This document shows positions 8,735 to 15,571 of a stretch of DNA of 15,913 bases, one piece after another; position 1 is the stretch's first letter, and the number at the start of each line of letters is the position of its first letter. The translations under genes were made by a program, and so were the position numbers. This DNA comes from an uncultured Bacteroidales bacterium (GTDB taxonomy: Bacteria; Bacteroidota; Bacteroidia; Bacteroidales; UBA932). The notes under the pieces were generated by a model. It was not told where the DNA came from, made no database searches, and worked only from the letters and a program-made list of their open reading frames with translations. Location of the stretch: assembly GCA_902491795.1 (NCBI GenBank), contig CABUIX010000046.1, positions 1 through 15,913 of the forward strand. The letters are read 5' to 3'.

Positions 8735-10207
8735 TTACCATTGGATCCCGGAGATCTGGCGCAATCGCTCCAGAAGGCAGTCTTCCAATTGTTCCGTGGT
8801 GCTGATATGTTCGGTCCAGATGTCCTGCTGCCAGCCTGCAGGGTCGTCGCCGCGTAAAGTTCCGGCATCCGGCTCCGCAGCCATGTCTTCGGCCTCCAGC
8901 GTGAGTATCAGCTTGATGTCCTTGTCGGTGGCGGCCGGTATCCTGCCGCTTGTGCTGCTGCACATTATCACGACTCCGTCTTCAAGCAAATCTTCCGGAT
9001 CCGTCCAGTCAAGCACTTCTTCCCTGCATATGGCTTTCTTGCCGTTTTCTGCCAGGATTGTCCTGACCCTCTCGAAAAAGTATGCCAACAATTTCTGCTC
9101 GGCAGAGTTTCTGCTGTCGTCTTCCAGGCCGAGTGCGGCGATCCTGGCCTGGCAGTCCGGGCATTTCTCCCATTGGGAGGTGAGGCAGTCGTTCATTCCT
9201 ATATGAATGCGGCTGTCCGGGAAGATGGAGGAGATTTCGGACAGCACCATCTCAAGGAACGCATAACTCTCTTCTTTCCCGGCACAGATCAGCTGGTCAC
9301 TGACTCCCCAGCCTGTTGAAGGGTAGTATGGCCCGAGGGTGCATCCTACGTTAGGATAGGCTGACAGAGCTGCTAGGAAGTGGCCGGGAAGACTTATTTC
9401 CGGAATAACCTCAATTCCTTTCCCTGCGGCATATTCCACTATCTCGCGCATGTCTTCCTGTGAGTAGTATCCTCCATATCGGATATGGTCGCTTGAGTTC
9501 GGGTCATCGGAGACCGCGGTCCCTTCTCGCCAGCATGCAATCTGCGTAAGCAGCGGGAGAGCCTTGATTTCTGCACGCCATCCCTGGTCATCGGTCAGGT
9601 GCCAGTGGAACTTGTTGAGCTTGAACCTTTCCATGAAGTCCAGGCAAAGCTTGATCTGGTCTGTGGTCCAGAAGTGTCTTGAGCAGTCGAGCATAAGGCC
9701 ACGGTAGCTTAACCTGGGACTGTCGGTTATCGTGCAGCACGGGAATACCCATTTGTCTCCTTCTGCCGGCCTGCCGCTGAAAATACTTTCCGGAAGAAGC
9801 TGGCGCAGGGTCTGCAGCGAATGTATGAATCCTTCGGAGGATGCTGCTGTCACGACGGCGAGTCTGTGGTCTATGGATATCCGGTATCCTTCGTCCGGCA
9901 GAGAATCGTCGAGCAGGAACACAAGACCCTTGGCGGAACCGTTCTCCACGCTGGCTTCGAGCCCGACCGGTGCCGAGACGACGCAGGTCTTTCCTCCCGC
10001 AAGCGACAGGTCTGCTGCGAACCTTTTGATGGCTCCGAATCCTATGGCGTCAATCGCCGGGTCACATTTGATGGATACTCCCGCTGCCCGCATGCTGCCT
10101 TTCAGCAGTTCAGCTTCAAGCGGGCGTGGGGTGATGTTGATTGCCAAAGCCGAGTGTGTCGTCGCTCCTGCAAGCAGAGTTGCCAGAATCAGGGTTAGCA
10201 GTCTCAT
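8735..10207 (-). CDS. Secreted GH20 beta-N-acetylhexosaminidase-like protein with altered catalytic pair
   Basis: 490 residues. A signal peptide (about 1-22, ending HSALA) sends it to the periplasm or beyond. There is an N-terminal alpha/beta domain (about 25-160) and then a GH20 barrel with strong landmarks: YRGLMLDCSRHFW (168-180), NKFHWHLTDDQGWR (198-211), GIEVIPEISLPGH (264-276) and a C-terminal IWTEHI (463-468). Active GH20 enzymes have an Asp-Glu pair in a [H]xGGDE motif, where Asp positions the acetamido group and Glu is the general acid. Here the aligned residues are HIGMND (335-340): Asp becomes Asn339 and Glu becomes Asp340. I confirmed this by reading the bases at 9188-9196. It is therefore either inactive, a binding protein, or has changed chemistry. 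The region after 390, usually GWDE..., is also diverged and short (CREEVLD). Its start is 7 bases after the upstream CHR stop, so it is in the same transcript. Confidence 0.85.
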   Translation of the reverse strand: MRLLTLILATLLAGATTHSALAINITPRPLEAELLKGSMRAAGVSIKCDPAIDAIGFGAIKRFAADLSLAGGKTCVVSAPVGLEASVENGSAKGLVFLLDDSLPDEGYRISIDHRLAVVTAASSEGFIHSLQTLRQLLPESIFSGRPAEGDKWVFPCCTITDSPRLSYRGLMLDCSRHFWTTDQIKLCLDFMERFKLNKFHWHLTDDQGWRAEIKALPLLTQIACWREGTAVSDDPNSSDHIRYGGYYSQEDMREIVEYAAGKGIEVIPEISLPGHFLAALSAYPNVGCTLGPYYPSTGWGVSDQLICAGKEESYAFLEMVLSEISSIFPDSRIHIGMNDCLTSQWEKCPDCQARIAALGLEDDSRNSAEQKLLAYFFERVRTILAENGKKAICREEVLDWTDPEDLLEDGVVIMCSSTSGRIPAATDKDIKLILTLEAEDMAAEPDAGTLRGDDPAGWQQDIWTEHISTTEQLEDCLLERLRQISGIQW

Positions 10208-10214
10208 TTTCGGG

Positions 10215-10811
10215 TCAATATATAAGCAATCCTGCCGCTGCCGACAGCAGAATCAGTTTGATCGGTCCTATCTTCTTGAAATACGAGAGCAGGAAGGCCG
10301 CGACGAACAGAAGCCACGCCTTCCAGTCAGGGAAGTTGTCGGAGAGGATCCTTACGGCCGGTCCGTCTCCTCCGAGGTTGATGTCGCAGATGAGTACCAG
10401 TGCCGCCGCCGCAATAAGTCCCGCAACTGCGGGCTTAAGGGCGCTCATCGTGGCGGTGAAAGCTGGCGCTTCGTGGAATTTTGTAAAGAGTTTCATTATG
10501 AAGAAGAACACCAGGAAGGAGGGCAGCACCACCGCGAGCGTGGCCGCGAATGAACCAATGACTCCGGCTGCCATGCCGTAGCCTGCGCTGTGGAAGACCT
10601 CGAAACCGACGTATGTGGCGCAGTTGATGCCAATGGGCCCCGGAGTGGTCTGTGAAATTGCCACGATGTCGGTGAAGGTACCTTCGTCGAGCCATCCGTG
10701 GATGCTGACCACTTGTGCCTGGATAAGCGAAAGCATCGCTCCGCCTCCTCCGAAGTTGAAAAGCCCGATCACAAAGAAGGTCGAGAATATCTGCCAGAAC
10801 AACAACAGCAT
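10215..10811 (-). CDS. Short-chain chromate-transporter (CHR) family protein, second half of a pair
   Basis: 198 residues, one CHR domain, about five or six hydrophobic membrane segments. It carries the family signature near the N-terminus, FFVIGLFNFGGGGAMLSLIQ, and a SQTTPGPIGINCATYVG loop equivalent to the conserved TxPGP motif. Full-length ChrA is two fused CHR domains of about 400 residues; short-chain members are encoded as neighbouring pairs that work together, as known for Bacillus YwrA/YwrB. The family exports chromate or takes part in other oxyanion or ion transport, and the natural substrate of many pairs is not known. It begins at the A of the TGATG overlap with the preceding half (one shared base), which points to coupled translation and equal amounts of both proteins. 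The GH20 gene follows after 7 bases. Confidence 0.88.
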   Translation of the reverse strand: MLLLFWQIFSTFFVIGLFNFGGGGAMLSLIQAQVVSIHGWLDEGTFTDIVAISQTTPGPIGINCATYVGFEVFHSAGYGMAAGVIGSFAATLAVVLPSFLVFFFIMKLFTKFHEAPAFTATMSALKPAVAGLIAAAALVLICDINLGGDGPAVRILSDNFPDWKAWLLFVAAFLLSYFKKIGPIKLILLSAAAGLLIY

Positions 10812-11353
10812 CAGTTTTTGTTTCTAAGTGTGGTTATGCCTGCGGCACAGGCTATTATCGTGATTATTATCCAGATGGGGGAAACCTTGAGAAAGGCGAC
10901 GAGCCCCAGGGTGACGGCGGCAAGTAGCCATGTCCACCAGTTGGTGCATCCTTTTTTTGCCATGTTCACCGCGGGCACGAGAATAAGCGCGATGGCTACC
11001 GGACGTATCCCCTGGAATATCCGTCTGACTATATCATTGTCCTTGAAGTTCGTGAAGAACATTGCGATGAGCAGTATGATCAGGAAGGAGGGGAGTACGG
11101 CTCCGACGGTGGCCGTGATGCTGCCTTTGACGCCGCTTACCTTGTATCCTGCATAGATTGCAATGTTGACTGCAAGAAGACCGGGGGCGCTTTGTGCCAG
11201 CACGATTATATCGTCAAGGTCGTTCTCTCCTATCCAGCCGCGTCCGCTGAGTTCTTTCTCTATGACGGGAATCATCGCATATCCCCCGCCTATCGTGAAT
11301 GAGCCTATCTTGGCGAATACCAGGAACAATTGCCAGTAGGAGAATTTTTCCAT
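10811..11353 (-). CDS. Short-chain chromate-transporter (CHR) family protein, first half of a pair
   Basis: 180 residues, an integral inner-membrane protein of one CHR domain. FAKIGSFTIGGGYAMIP near residues 14-30 is the signature of the first domain, and AQSAPGLLAVNIAIYAG carries the conserved PG loop. It is the first gene of the nine-gene minus-strand run. Its partner half starts within its stop codon. The start at 11353 is fixed by homology to the usual start just before YWQLFL. A -7 type promoter box is only 4 bases upstream of this ATG, so its mRNA may have little or no leader. Whether it moves chromate or another anion cannot be seen from sequence. Confidence 0.88.
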   Translation of the reverse strand: MEKFSYWQLFLVFAKIGSFTIGGGYAMIPVIEKELSGRGWIGENDLDDIIVLAQSAPGLLAVNIAIYAGYKVSGVKGSITATVGAVLPSFLIILLIAMFFTNFKDNDIVRRIFQGIRPVAIALILVPAVNMAKKGCTNWWTWLLAAVTLGLVAFLKVSPIWIIITIIACAAGITTLRNKN

Positions 11354-11357
11354 GCGG

Positions 11358-11365
11358 CAAATATA
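11358..11365 (-). promoter_or_regulatory. -7 box of promoter for the nine-gene operon
   Basis: On the minus strand this is TATATTTG, an exact TAnnTTTG match, placed only 4 bases before the ATG of the first CHR gene. Transcription would begin at or next to the start codon, so the message would be leaderless or nearly so. An alternative is that the box is fortuitous. No convincing -33 element is seen in the A/T-rich bases just upstream. The whole space between this gene and the divergent recombinase is 58 bases. Confidence 0.5.
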
Positions 11366-11411
11366 CTAAAATTTCGTAGTCTGGCTGGAGTTATGCATCT
11401 TAAGGGTACAT

Positions 11412-12350
11412 ATGCGTTTTAATTTATGTCAAATTATGGACAAGAACAGAAACGGGATGACCGTTAATGATGCGGTCGCGCAAAAGATGGACGAGCTTCG
11501 AAGAGAAGGTCGGGTCAATTCTTGGTATCGCTACCGCAGCATGCTGCGAGCTCTGGAGGAATTCGGCGGAGACAGTATTGACTTCGCCGAGATGACTCCG
11601 GAGTGGCTTTCCGAATGTGAATGCGACTGGCGTTCATCCGGGAGGAATTCCACAACGATCAACATCTACATGAAGTCGTTGCGATGTATATGCAACCTTC
11701 ATTATGGAGGACCGGGACCGTTTGCTTCCTACCGCATGCCCAGGCCGGCCGCACGCCACATGGCTCTGTCTTCTTCGGAGATCAGGGCCATACTGCACTG
11801 GAACGGAACAGATGACGAACTCGCCGAGAGCCGTGATCTGTGGCTGTTCTCCTATCTGTGCAACGGCATCAACTTCAAGGACATGCTTCAGTTGAGGCAT
11901 TCGGACATCCGAAACGGCGAGATAGTGTTCGTGCGGTCGAAAACGCGGTATTCCGCTGGGGACACGCAGGTTCACGCGCATGTCACTCCTGACATGTGGG
12001 ACATTATCGGACGCCGTGGCACAAGTGAGGCCGAGACCGGCCGGAACGGGTACATTTTCCGCTACCTCAACGGTAACGAAAGCCCTTTCCAGCTGGAGAT
12101 GAAAGTGAGGAAGGTTATCCGCAGGTGCAATTCCGACATGCGAAAACTCGCTGTCGAGTTGAGCATCCCTTTCTTCACCACCTACACTGCGCGGCACACT
12201 TTTGCGACGGTTCTCCAGAGAAAGGGAGTTGCCGTTTCCTACATTTCCGAATGCCTGGGTCACCACAGTATCCGGACTACTGAGGCCTACCTCGCGGGGT
12301 TTGAGCCTGAAGACAGGGAGAAATTCTCTGTCCTGCTAACGGATTTCTAA
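11412..12350 (+). CDS. Tyrosine site-specific recombinase (Bacteroidetes integrase/invertase type)
   Basis: 312 residues. An N-terminal SAM-like core-binding domain (about 17-105) precedes a catalytic domain (about 115-305). Visible active-site elements: Lys177 in VRSKTR, Arg261 in TAR-HTFATVL (box II), His284 in LGHHS, and the nucleophile Tyr293 in TTEAYLAGF. Two canonical positions are altered: the box I Arg (GLR in XerC/D) is Asn154 in NGINFKDML, and the box II His three residues before Arg261 is Tyr258. The lack of box I Arg is known for Bacteroides relatives such as IntDOT, so it does not mean the protein is dead. Such enzymes of about 310 residues serve as promoter or shufflon invertases for surface genes, or as mobile-element integrases. 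The start could also be the in-frame ATG of MDKNRNG (codon 9). A surface lipoprotein gene lies convergent downstream. I saw no matching inverted repeats around a promoter, so its target is unknown. Confidence 0.88.
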   Translation: MRFNLCQIMDKNRNGMTVNDAVAQKMDELRREGRVNSWYRYRSMLRALEEFGGDSIDFAEMTPEWLSECECDWRSSGRNSTTINIYMKSLRCICNLHYGGPGPFASYRMPRPAARHMALSSSEIRAILHWNGTDDELAESRDLWLFSYLCNGINFKDMLQLRHSDIRNGEIVFVRSKTRYSAGDTQVHAHVTPDMWDIIGRRGTSEAETGRNGYIFRYLNGNESPFQLEMKVRKVIRRCNSDMRKLAVELSIPFFTTYTARHTFATVLQRKGVAVSYISECLGHHSIRTTEAYLAGFEPEDREKFSVLLTDF

Positions 12351-12359
12351 CCGAAGTCA

Positions 12360-12374
12360 TTTGTTCATAACGAA
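12360..12374. repeat. Copy 1 of a 15-base direct repeat flanking the lipoprotein gene
   Basis: The plus-strand bases TTTGTTCATAACGAA occur here, 10 bases after the recombinase stop, and again in the same orientation at 15371-15385, where they span the start codon of the lipoprotein gene. The two copies bracket exactly that gene. Fifteen exact bases in 16 kb could arise by chance roughly once in several windows, so the match is suggestive only. Confidence 0.45.
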
Positions 12375-12394
12375 TTGTCACGCGCGGTGACAAT
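12374..12394. repeat. Perfect 8-bp inverted repeat with GCGCG centre
   Basis: ATTGTCAC, a 5-base GCGCG centre, and GTGACAAT, 24 bases after the recombinase stop. It is followed only by an AAATTTT stretch, so it is a poor intrinsic terminator. It could be an operator, a recombinase core-site half, or a weak hairpin. Function unknown. Confidence 0.55.
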
Positions 12395-12433
12395 CGTCAA
12401 ATTTTCATTCATCATCATATCCTAATTATCCGG

Positions 12434-12462
12434 AAGAAAGAACTAGAGTCTTTCTTTTTTTT
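12434..12462 (+). terminator. Intrinsic terminator of the recombinase gene
   Basis: Stem AAGAAAGA / TCTTTCTT (8 perfect pairs, 12434-12441 and 12449-12456), loop of 7 bases, and a run of eight T from 12455 to 12462 on the plus strand. The stem is A/T-rich and therefore modest, but position and orientation fit the end of the recombinase transcript. Confidence 0.65.
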
Positions 12463-12471
12463 ATGCTATCA

Positions 12472-12508
12472 CAAAAAGAAAGCCGATCCCAAAAGGGGTC
12501 GGCTTTCT
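12472..12508 (-). terminator. Strong intrinsic terminator of the lipoprotein gene
   Basis: 14-pair stem between 12477-12490 and 12495-12508 with one G-T wobble and a 4-base loop, followed on the minus strand by a five-T tract at 12477-12473. It begins 18 bases after the lipoprotein stop. Together with the plus-strand terminator at 12434 it separates the two convergent units. Confidence 0.85.
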
Positions 12509-12526
12509 CATTATGGATTTTGCAAG

Positions 12527-15379
12527 CTATTTGGTTGAGTTTGCAGAACTGAGGACTGTAATGTCAGCAGAACTGTTCACTACACATATGGTGCTTACAG
12601 TAAGTTTGATGCTGTATCCAGCGTGCATATCCTGCTGCAGGGTAGTACCACCGTTGTACCAGCTGATTTCAGAACCGTCGATCGTGAGGTATACGTTATT
12701 TTCGTCCTTGCTGAAGTCAGTCTCAGGGTTGTATGCATCATTGTCATCTTTGTAGAGGAGAGCATACTCGAAGGTGAAGTCTTCATCGGTGAGCTTGTAG
12801 GTATTTTCACCATACTCGGTTACCGCGCCTTCCTCGTATACAGTCTTGCCGTCAAGGTCCTTGATTACAAGGAGTTCCTGAACATCCTCAGTTGAAGCTT
12901 CTGCAATGAGAGTCTTAAGTTCAATGTCCTTTCCGACAACCTCAAACGGGCTTACGAATTCAACGTTGTAGTACATTTCGCAATAGTTGCCGTTGTCAAG
13001 AACAGTGTATGCGGTGAGGACATAAGTCTTGCTGTCAACAAGAGGTGCAGTAAGAGCGATTTCCTGATCTGTATAGTCTGTTCCGGTAACCTCTGCGCCT
13101 TCCTGAGCCTTTGCGGTTGCAGGTATTTCATCATCAGGCACTGAGATTGATACAGGAACACCATTTACGAGCGGCCTGAGAGCGAACTGGATAGGTCCAT
13201 GGTTCTGAGGATCATCCTTAAACTCTTTAGCGTAGTCCTGCAGGTAGCCTGCGAAGTGCTCTGCTATTGTAGACTGCATTACCCACTTGCTTCCATCTGC
13301 ATCAAGTTTGCCCTTAACCTGTACGGTATCGTCGGTGCCAGGCTTCAGGTAGTTCTGGCTGAATGCAGGCCATACATGATCGTGCTTAACAGTGTAGGTG
13401 AATGTTACTATTACGTTGCCGCGGCTCTTAGGCTCAACTGAAGGTATTACTACCTCAACGCTGCCCTTGAGGTTCTCGTCAGCCTCATCGGTTATAGTAA
13501 CGATTGCTGCATTGGTTGCGGTAGCATCAAGCAGACCCTCGAGGTTGATTTCTACTCCTTCAGGCTTTTCAGCGAGTTCCTTGCCGTTTTCGTCATAGAA
13601 GGTGCACTTAACATCCTCATCGTTGACATTGTAGAGAGATGTGAACTCAGTGTAGGTGAGTCCGAGCTCTGCGAGGATGTCGGTATTTACCTGCTCCCAA
13701 TCAAGAACAATATCCTCTCCTTCATCAGGGATCTCTGAATACTCGATAGTTGCAGGAGCAACGCTTACATACAGGTCATTGATTTCGGCCTCTTCTCCGA
13801 CGATATTGACTTTAAGCCAGCACTGGGCTACCTTTACATCTTCGCCCTTTGTGTTCTTGACAAATGACTCTACGAAGATGACAGGTGTACGTCCTATAGC
13901 AGGGCGTGAACTCTGTGCAAGCCATGCGTCATCTACAGAAAGTTCACCGGTCTCAGCATCGAAAGATACGAACTGCTGCTGGTTGGTCTTTCCGTCTTCT
14001 CCAAGATATGTTGCAGGGAAAGTCAGCTTATATGTGGGCTTTACATACATCTCAGGAAGAGACTTGTCTTCTTGAGGTGCGTAGGTCTCAAGAGAATCCA
14101 GAACATTGATGGTCTCGTTGTATCCGAGAGTAATGTTGGTTTTATCTTCAAGAGTAGGCTTGGCGTCTGTTACAGGCTCATAGGCAACGACCTTCTTGGC
14201 CTTTGCATAGTAGGGAGCGTACTTGATGATCTCGTACTCATCGACGTCTGTCTTCTCAACGAATGAGTAGTCTGATACTATCTCCTCCTGAGTATCCGAT
14301 GCTGTTGCGCGAAGTGCTACGAGTACATTGTCACCTTTCTGTGACGCATCAGTAGGAATCTCCTCGTCTTTATTGGCTGAAATAGTGAATATAAGTCCGC
14401 CTTCTTCACCTGCTACAGGCTCACCAATAATTGAAACGAGGTCAGTCTCGTCGCCTGCAACCTTTGTGGTCACGCTGCGATTGATGAAATCCCATGAAAT
14501 CTTTGAAAGGTCTGCATTCTCAGGGTTAACCCTATAGGTAACTTCAGGAGTGTTTGCTGCGATGAAGTTGCCCTTAGCATCGTAGAGAGTATAGAACTGG
14601 ATCAGTCCAAGTCCCTGGGTCATGGTCTCGGGAACAAACGCGAGAGACTTGAGCGGCGCATTGAGATTTATTACCAGGCCGTTCTCATCTGCTCCTTCAA
14701 CTCCGTAGAGTGTGAGTGTGTTGTTTACAGTATCCCAAATTGCCGTAACTTTTCCGGTTCCAGGTACATAGAAGCTGACGCCGGTGCCTTCGCGTGATAT
14801 TTCTTCTCCCTCAGGAGACAGAGTCACTTTCACGAACTCGCCGCAGTACTCGCTGTCAGGATCGGTTTCAGGATAGTAGTATACGATAGGAGCATCAGCG
14901 CCGTCTTCTCCGTCAGCGCCGTCCTGGCCATCAGCACCGGGAGCGCCATCCTGTCCGGGAGCGCCCTGATCGCCCTTGTCGCCCTTGTCGCCTTTCTCTC
15001 CGCGTGAAGGATACCCGGTGTCAACGCCATCAATGAACCAGTTGCCGTTCTCACCGATGGTTACTACAGAACCGTCCTGTCCGTCAGCGCCATCCTGTCC
15101 GTTGGCACCGTTCTGTCCGTCAGCTCCGTCTTTTCCGTTGGTAAGAGTGAAAGATGAGCCGTCACTCAGAGTCACCTTGACACCGTTCGCGGTGGACTCA
15201 ACATTGGTTATGACAGCTCCGTTAGTGATTTGAGTCTGCAAGTCTGCCAATGCATTCTCAACCTTTGTCACGCGATCATTCAGAGAGTTGATCTCATCCT
15301 TGTTGCATGACACAGTCATCCCGGCAAGCCCTGTAAGCACAAAAGCCGCCAGAAACAAGTTTTTGATTTTTTTGTTCAT
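12527..15379 (-). CDS. Large surface lipoprotein with coiled coil and collagen-like Gly-X-Y tracts (DUF4988/PL29 N-terminal-like)
   Basis: 950 residues. A lipoprotein signal peptide (1-24) leads to Cys25 in GMTVSC. The following residues NKDE resemble the lysine/acidic export signal that carries Bacteroidetes lipoproteins to the outer face of the outer membrane. A short heptad-like coiled coil (about 28-52, INSLNDRVTKVENALADL) is followed by a strand-rich stretch, then collagen-like triplets at 82-103, a short aromatic-containing spacer (NGNWFIDG), and 12 further triplets at 127-162. This N-terminal arrangement matches the DUF4988/PL29-N domain seen on many Bacteroides surface lipoproteins. 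The remaining 780 or so residues are acidic, Thr/Val-rich and look like repeated beta-sandwich domains; I recognise no catalytic motif. The coiled coil plus triplets suggests a trimeric stalk. I chose ATG 15379 for the signal peptide; upstream in-frame codons overlap the promoter. It has its own -7 box and terminator. Confidence 0.85.
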   Translation of the reverse strand: MNKKIKNLFLAAFVLTGLAGMTVSCNKDEINSLNDRVTKVENALADLQTQITNGAVITNVESTANGVKVTLSDGSSFTLTNGKDGADGQNGANGQDGADGQDGSVVTIGENGNWFIDGVDTGYPSRGEKGDKGDKGDQGAPGQDGAPGADGQDGADGEDGADAPIVYYYPETDPDSEYCGEFVKVTLSPEGEEISREGTGVSFYVPGTGKVTAIWDTVNNTLTLYGVEGADENGLVINLNAPLKSLAFVPETMTQGLGLIQFYTLYDAKGNFIAANTPEVTYRVNPENADLSKISWDFINRSVTTKVAGDETDLVSIIGEPVAGEEGGLIFTISANKDEEIPTDASQKGDNVLVALRATASDTQEEIVSDYSFVEKTDVDEYEIIKYAPYYAKAKKVVAYEPVTDAKPTLEDKTNITLGYNETINVLDSLETYAPQEDKSLPEMYVKPTYKLTFPATYLGEDGKTNQQQFVSFDAETGELSVDDAWLAQSSRPAIGRTPVIFVESFVKNTKGEDVKVAQCWLKVNIVGEEAEINDLYVSVAPATIEYSEIPDEGEDIVLDWEQVNTDILAELGLTYTEFTSLYNVNDEDVKCTFYDENGKELAEKPEGVEINLEGLLDATATNAAIVTITDEADENLKGSVEVVIPSVEPKSRGNVIVTFTYTVKHDHVWPAFSQNYLKPGTDDTVQVKGKLDADGSKWVMQSTIAEHFAGYLQDYAKEFKDDPQNHGPIQFALRPLVNGVPVSISVPDDEIPATAKAQEGAEVTGTDYTDQEIALTAPLVDSKTYVLTAYTVLDNGNYCEMYYNVEFVSPFEVVGKDIELKTLIAEASTEDVQELLVIKDLDGKTVYEEGAVTEYGENTYKLTDEDFTFEYALLYKDDNDAYNPETDFSKDENNVYLTIDGSEISWYNGGTTLQQDMHAGYSIKLTVSTICVVNSSADITVLSSANSTK
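14894..15001 (-). repeat. Collagen-like Gly-X-Y coding repeat, tract 2
   Basis: Twelve consecutive Gly-X-Y triplets (residues 127-162 of the lipoprotein), rich in GDK, GQD, GAP and GAD. At DNA level it is an imperfect 9-base periodic repeat (codons for Gly plus Asp/Lys), the kind of tract that can gain or lose units by slippage while staying in frame. Confidence 0.85.
15071..15136 (-). repeat. Collagen-like Gly-X-Y coding repeat, tract 1
   Basis: Seven triplets and a final Gly (residues 82-103), of the form GKD GAD GQN GAN GQD GAD GQD. It is separated from tract 2 by a non-collagenous spacer containing Trp and Phe. The 9-base periodicity is visible in the DNA. Confidence 0.8.
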
Positions 15380-15385
15380 AACGAA
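15371..15385. repeat. Copy 2 of the 15-base direct repeat, over the lipoprotein start codon
   Basis: Same 15 bases as 12360-12374 in the same orientation. Here it covers the ATG of the lipoprotein and six bases before it. The other copy, read on the minus strand, gives ATG AAC AAA and then an immediate TGA stop, like a stray copy of the gene's first three codons. Confidence 0.45.
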
Positions 15386-15445
15386 ACCAATTAAATTTAT
15401 GATAGGTTTTAATTTGCTTGCCTTGTTTCCGCGCGAGATAATTAT

Positions 15446-15459
15446 GGCGAATTTTCGCC
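15446..15459 (-). promoter_or_regulatory. Palindromic hairpin in the lipoprotein 5' leader
   Basis: GGCGAA / TTCGCC with a 2-base centre (or 5 pairs with a 4-base loop). It lies between the -7 box at 15479 and the start at 15379, about 13-25 bases after the predicted transcription start. It may be an operator or a leader hairpin; no known riboswitch is recognised in this 93-base leader. Confidence 0.4.
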
Positions 15460-15478
15460 CATCAGCGCAATTAATACG

Positions 15479-15486
15479 CAAATATA
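15479..15486 (-). promoter_or_regulatory. -7 box of the lipoprotein promoter
   Basis: Minus-strand TATATTTG, an exact TAnnTTTG match in an A/T-rich stretch, giving a leader of roughly 93 bases before the ATG at 15379. Upstream TTTAG about 20 bases away is a weak candidate for the -33 element. It lies downstream of the tRNA terminator, so the lipoprotein gene is transcribed separately from the rRNA unit. Confidence 0.6.
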
Positions 15487-15571
15487 AGAATTATTTTATA
15501 ATTCCTAAATCCGTTTGCCTTTTTTTGATCTTATTCCTCTCAATGTTCCTGCCATAAGGCATGGATACACG

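Noticed and set aside
8685..8868. Extended N-terminus of E2 starting at 8868
   Set aside because: The 61 extra codons overlap the GH20 gene in another frame, have no lipoyl or targeting features, and the lipoyl domain starts exactly at the ATG at 8685.
15379..15481. Extended N-terminus of the lipoprotein starting at 15481
   Set aside because: The extra 34 codons precede a clean lipoprotein signal peptide and lie in the leader after the -7 box.
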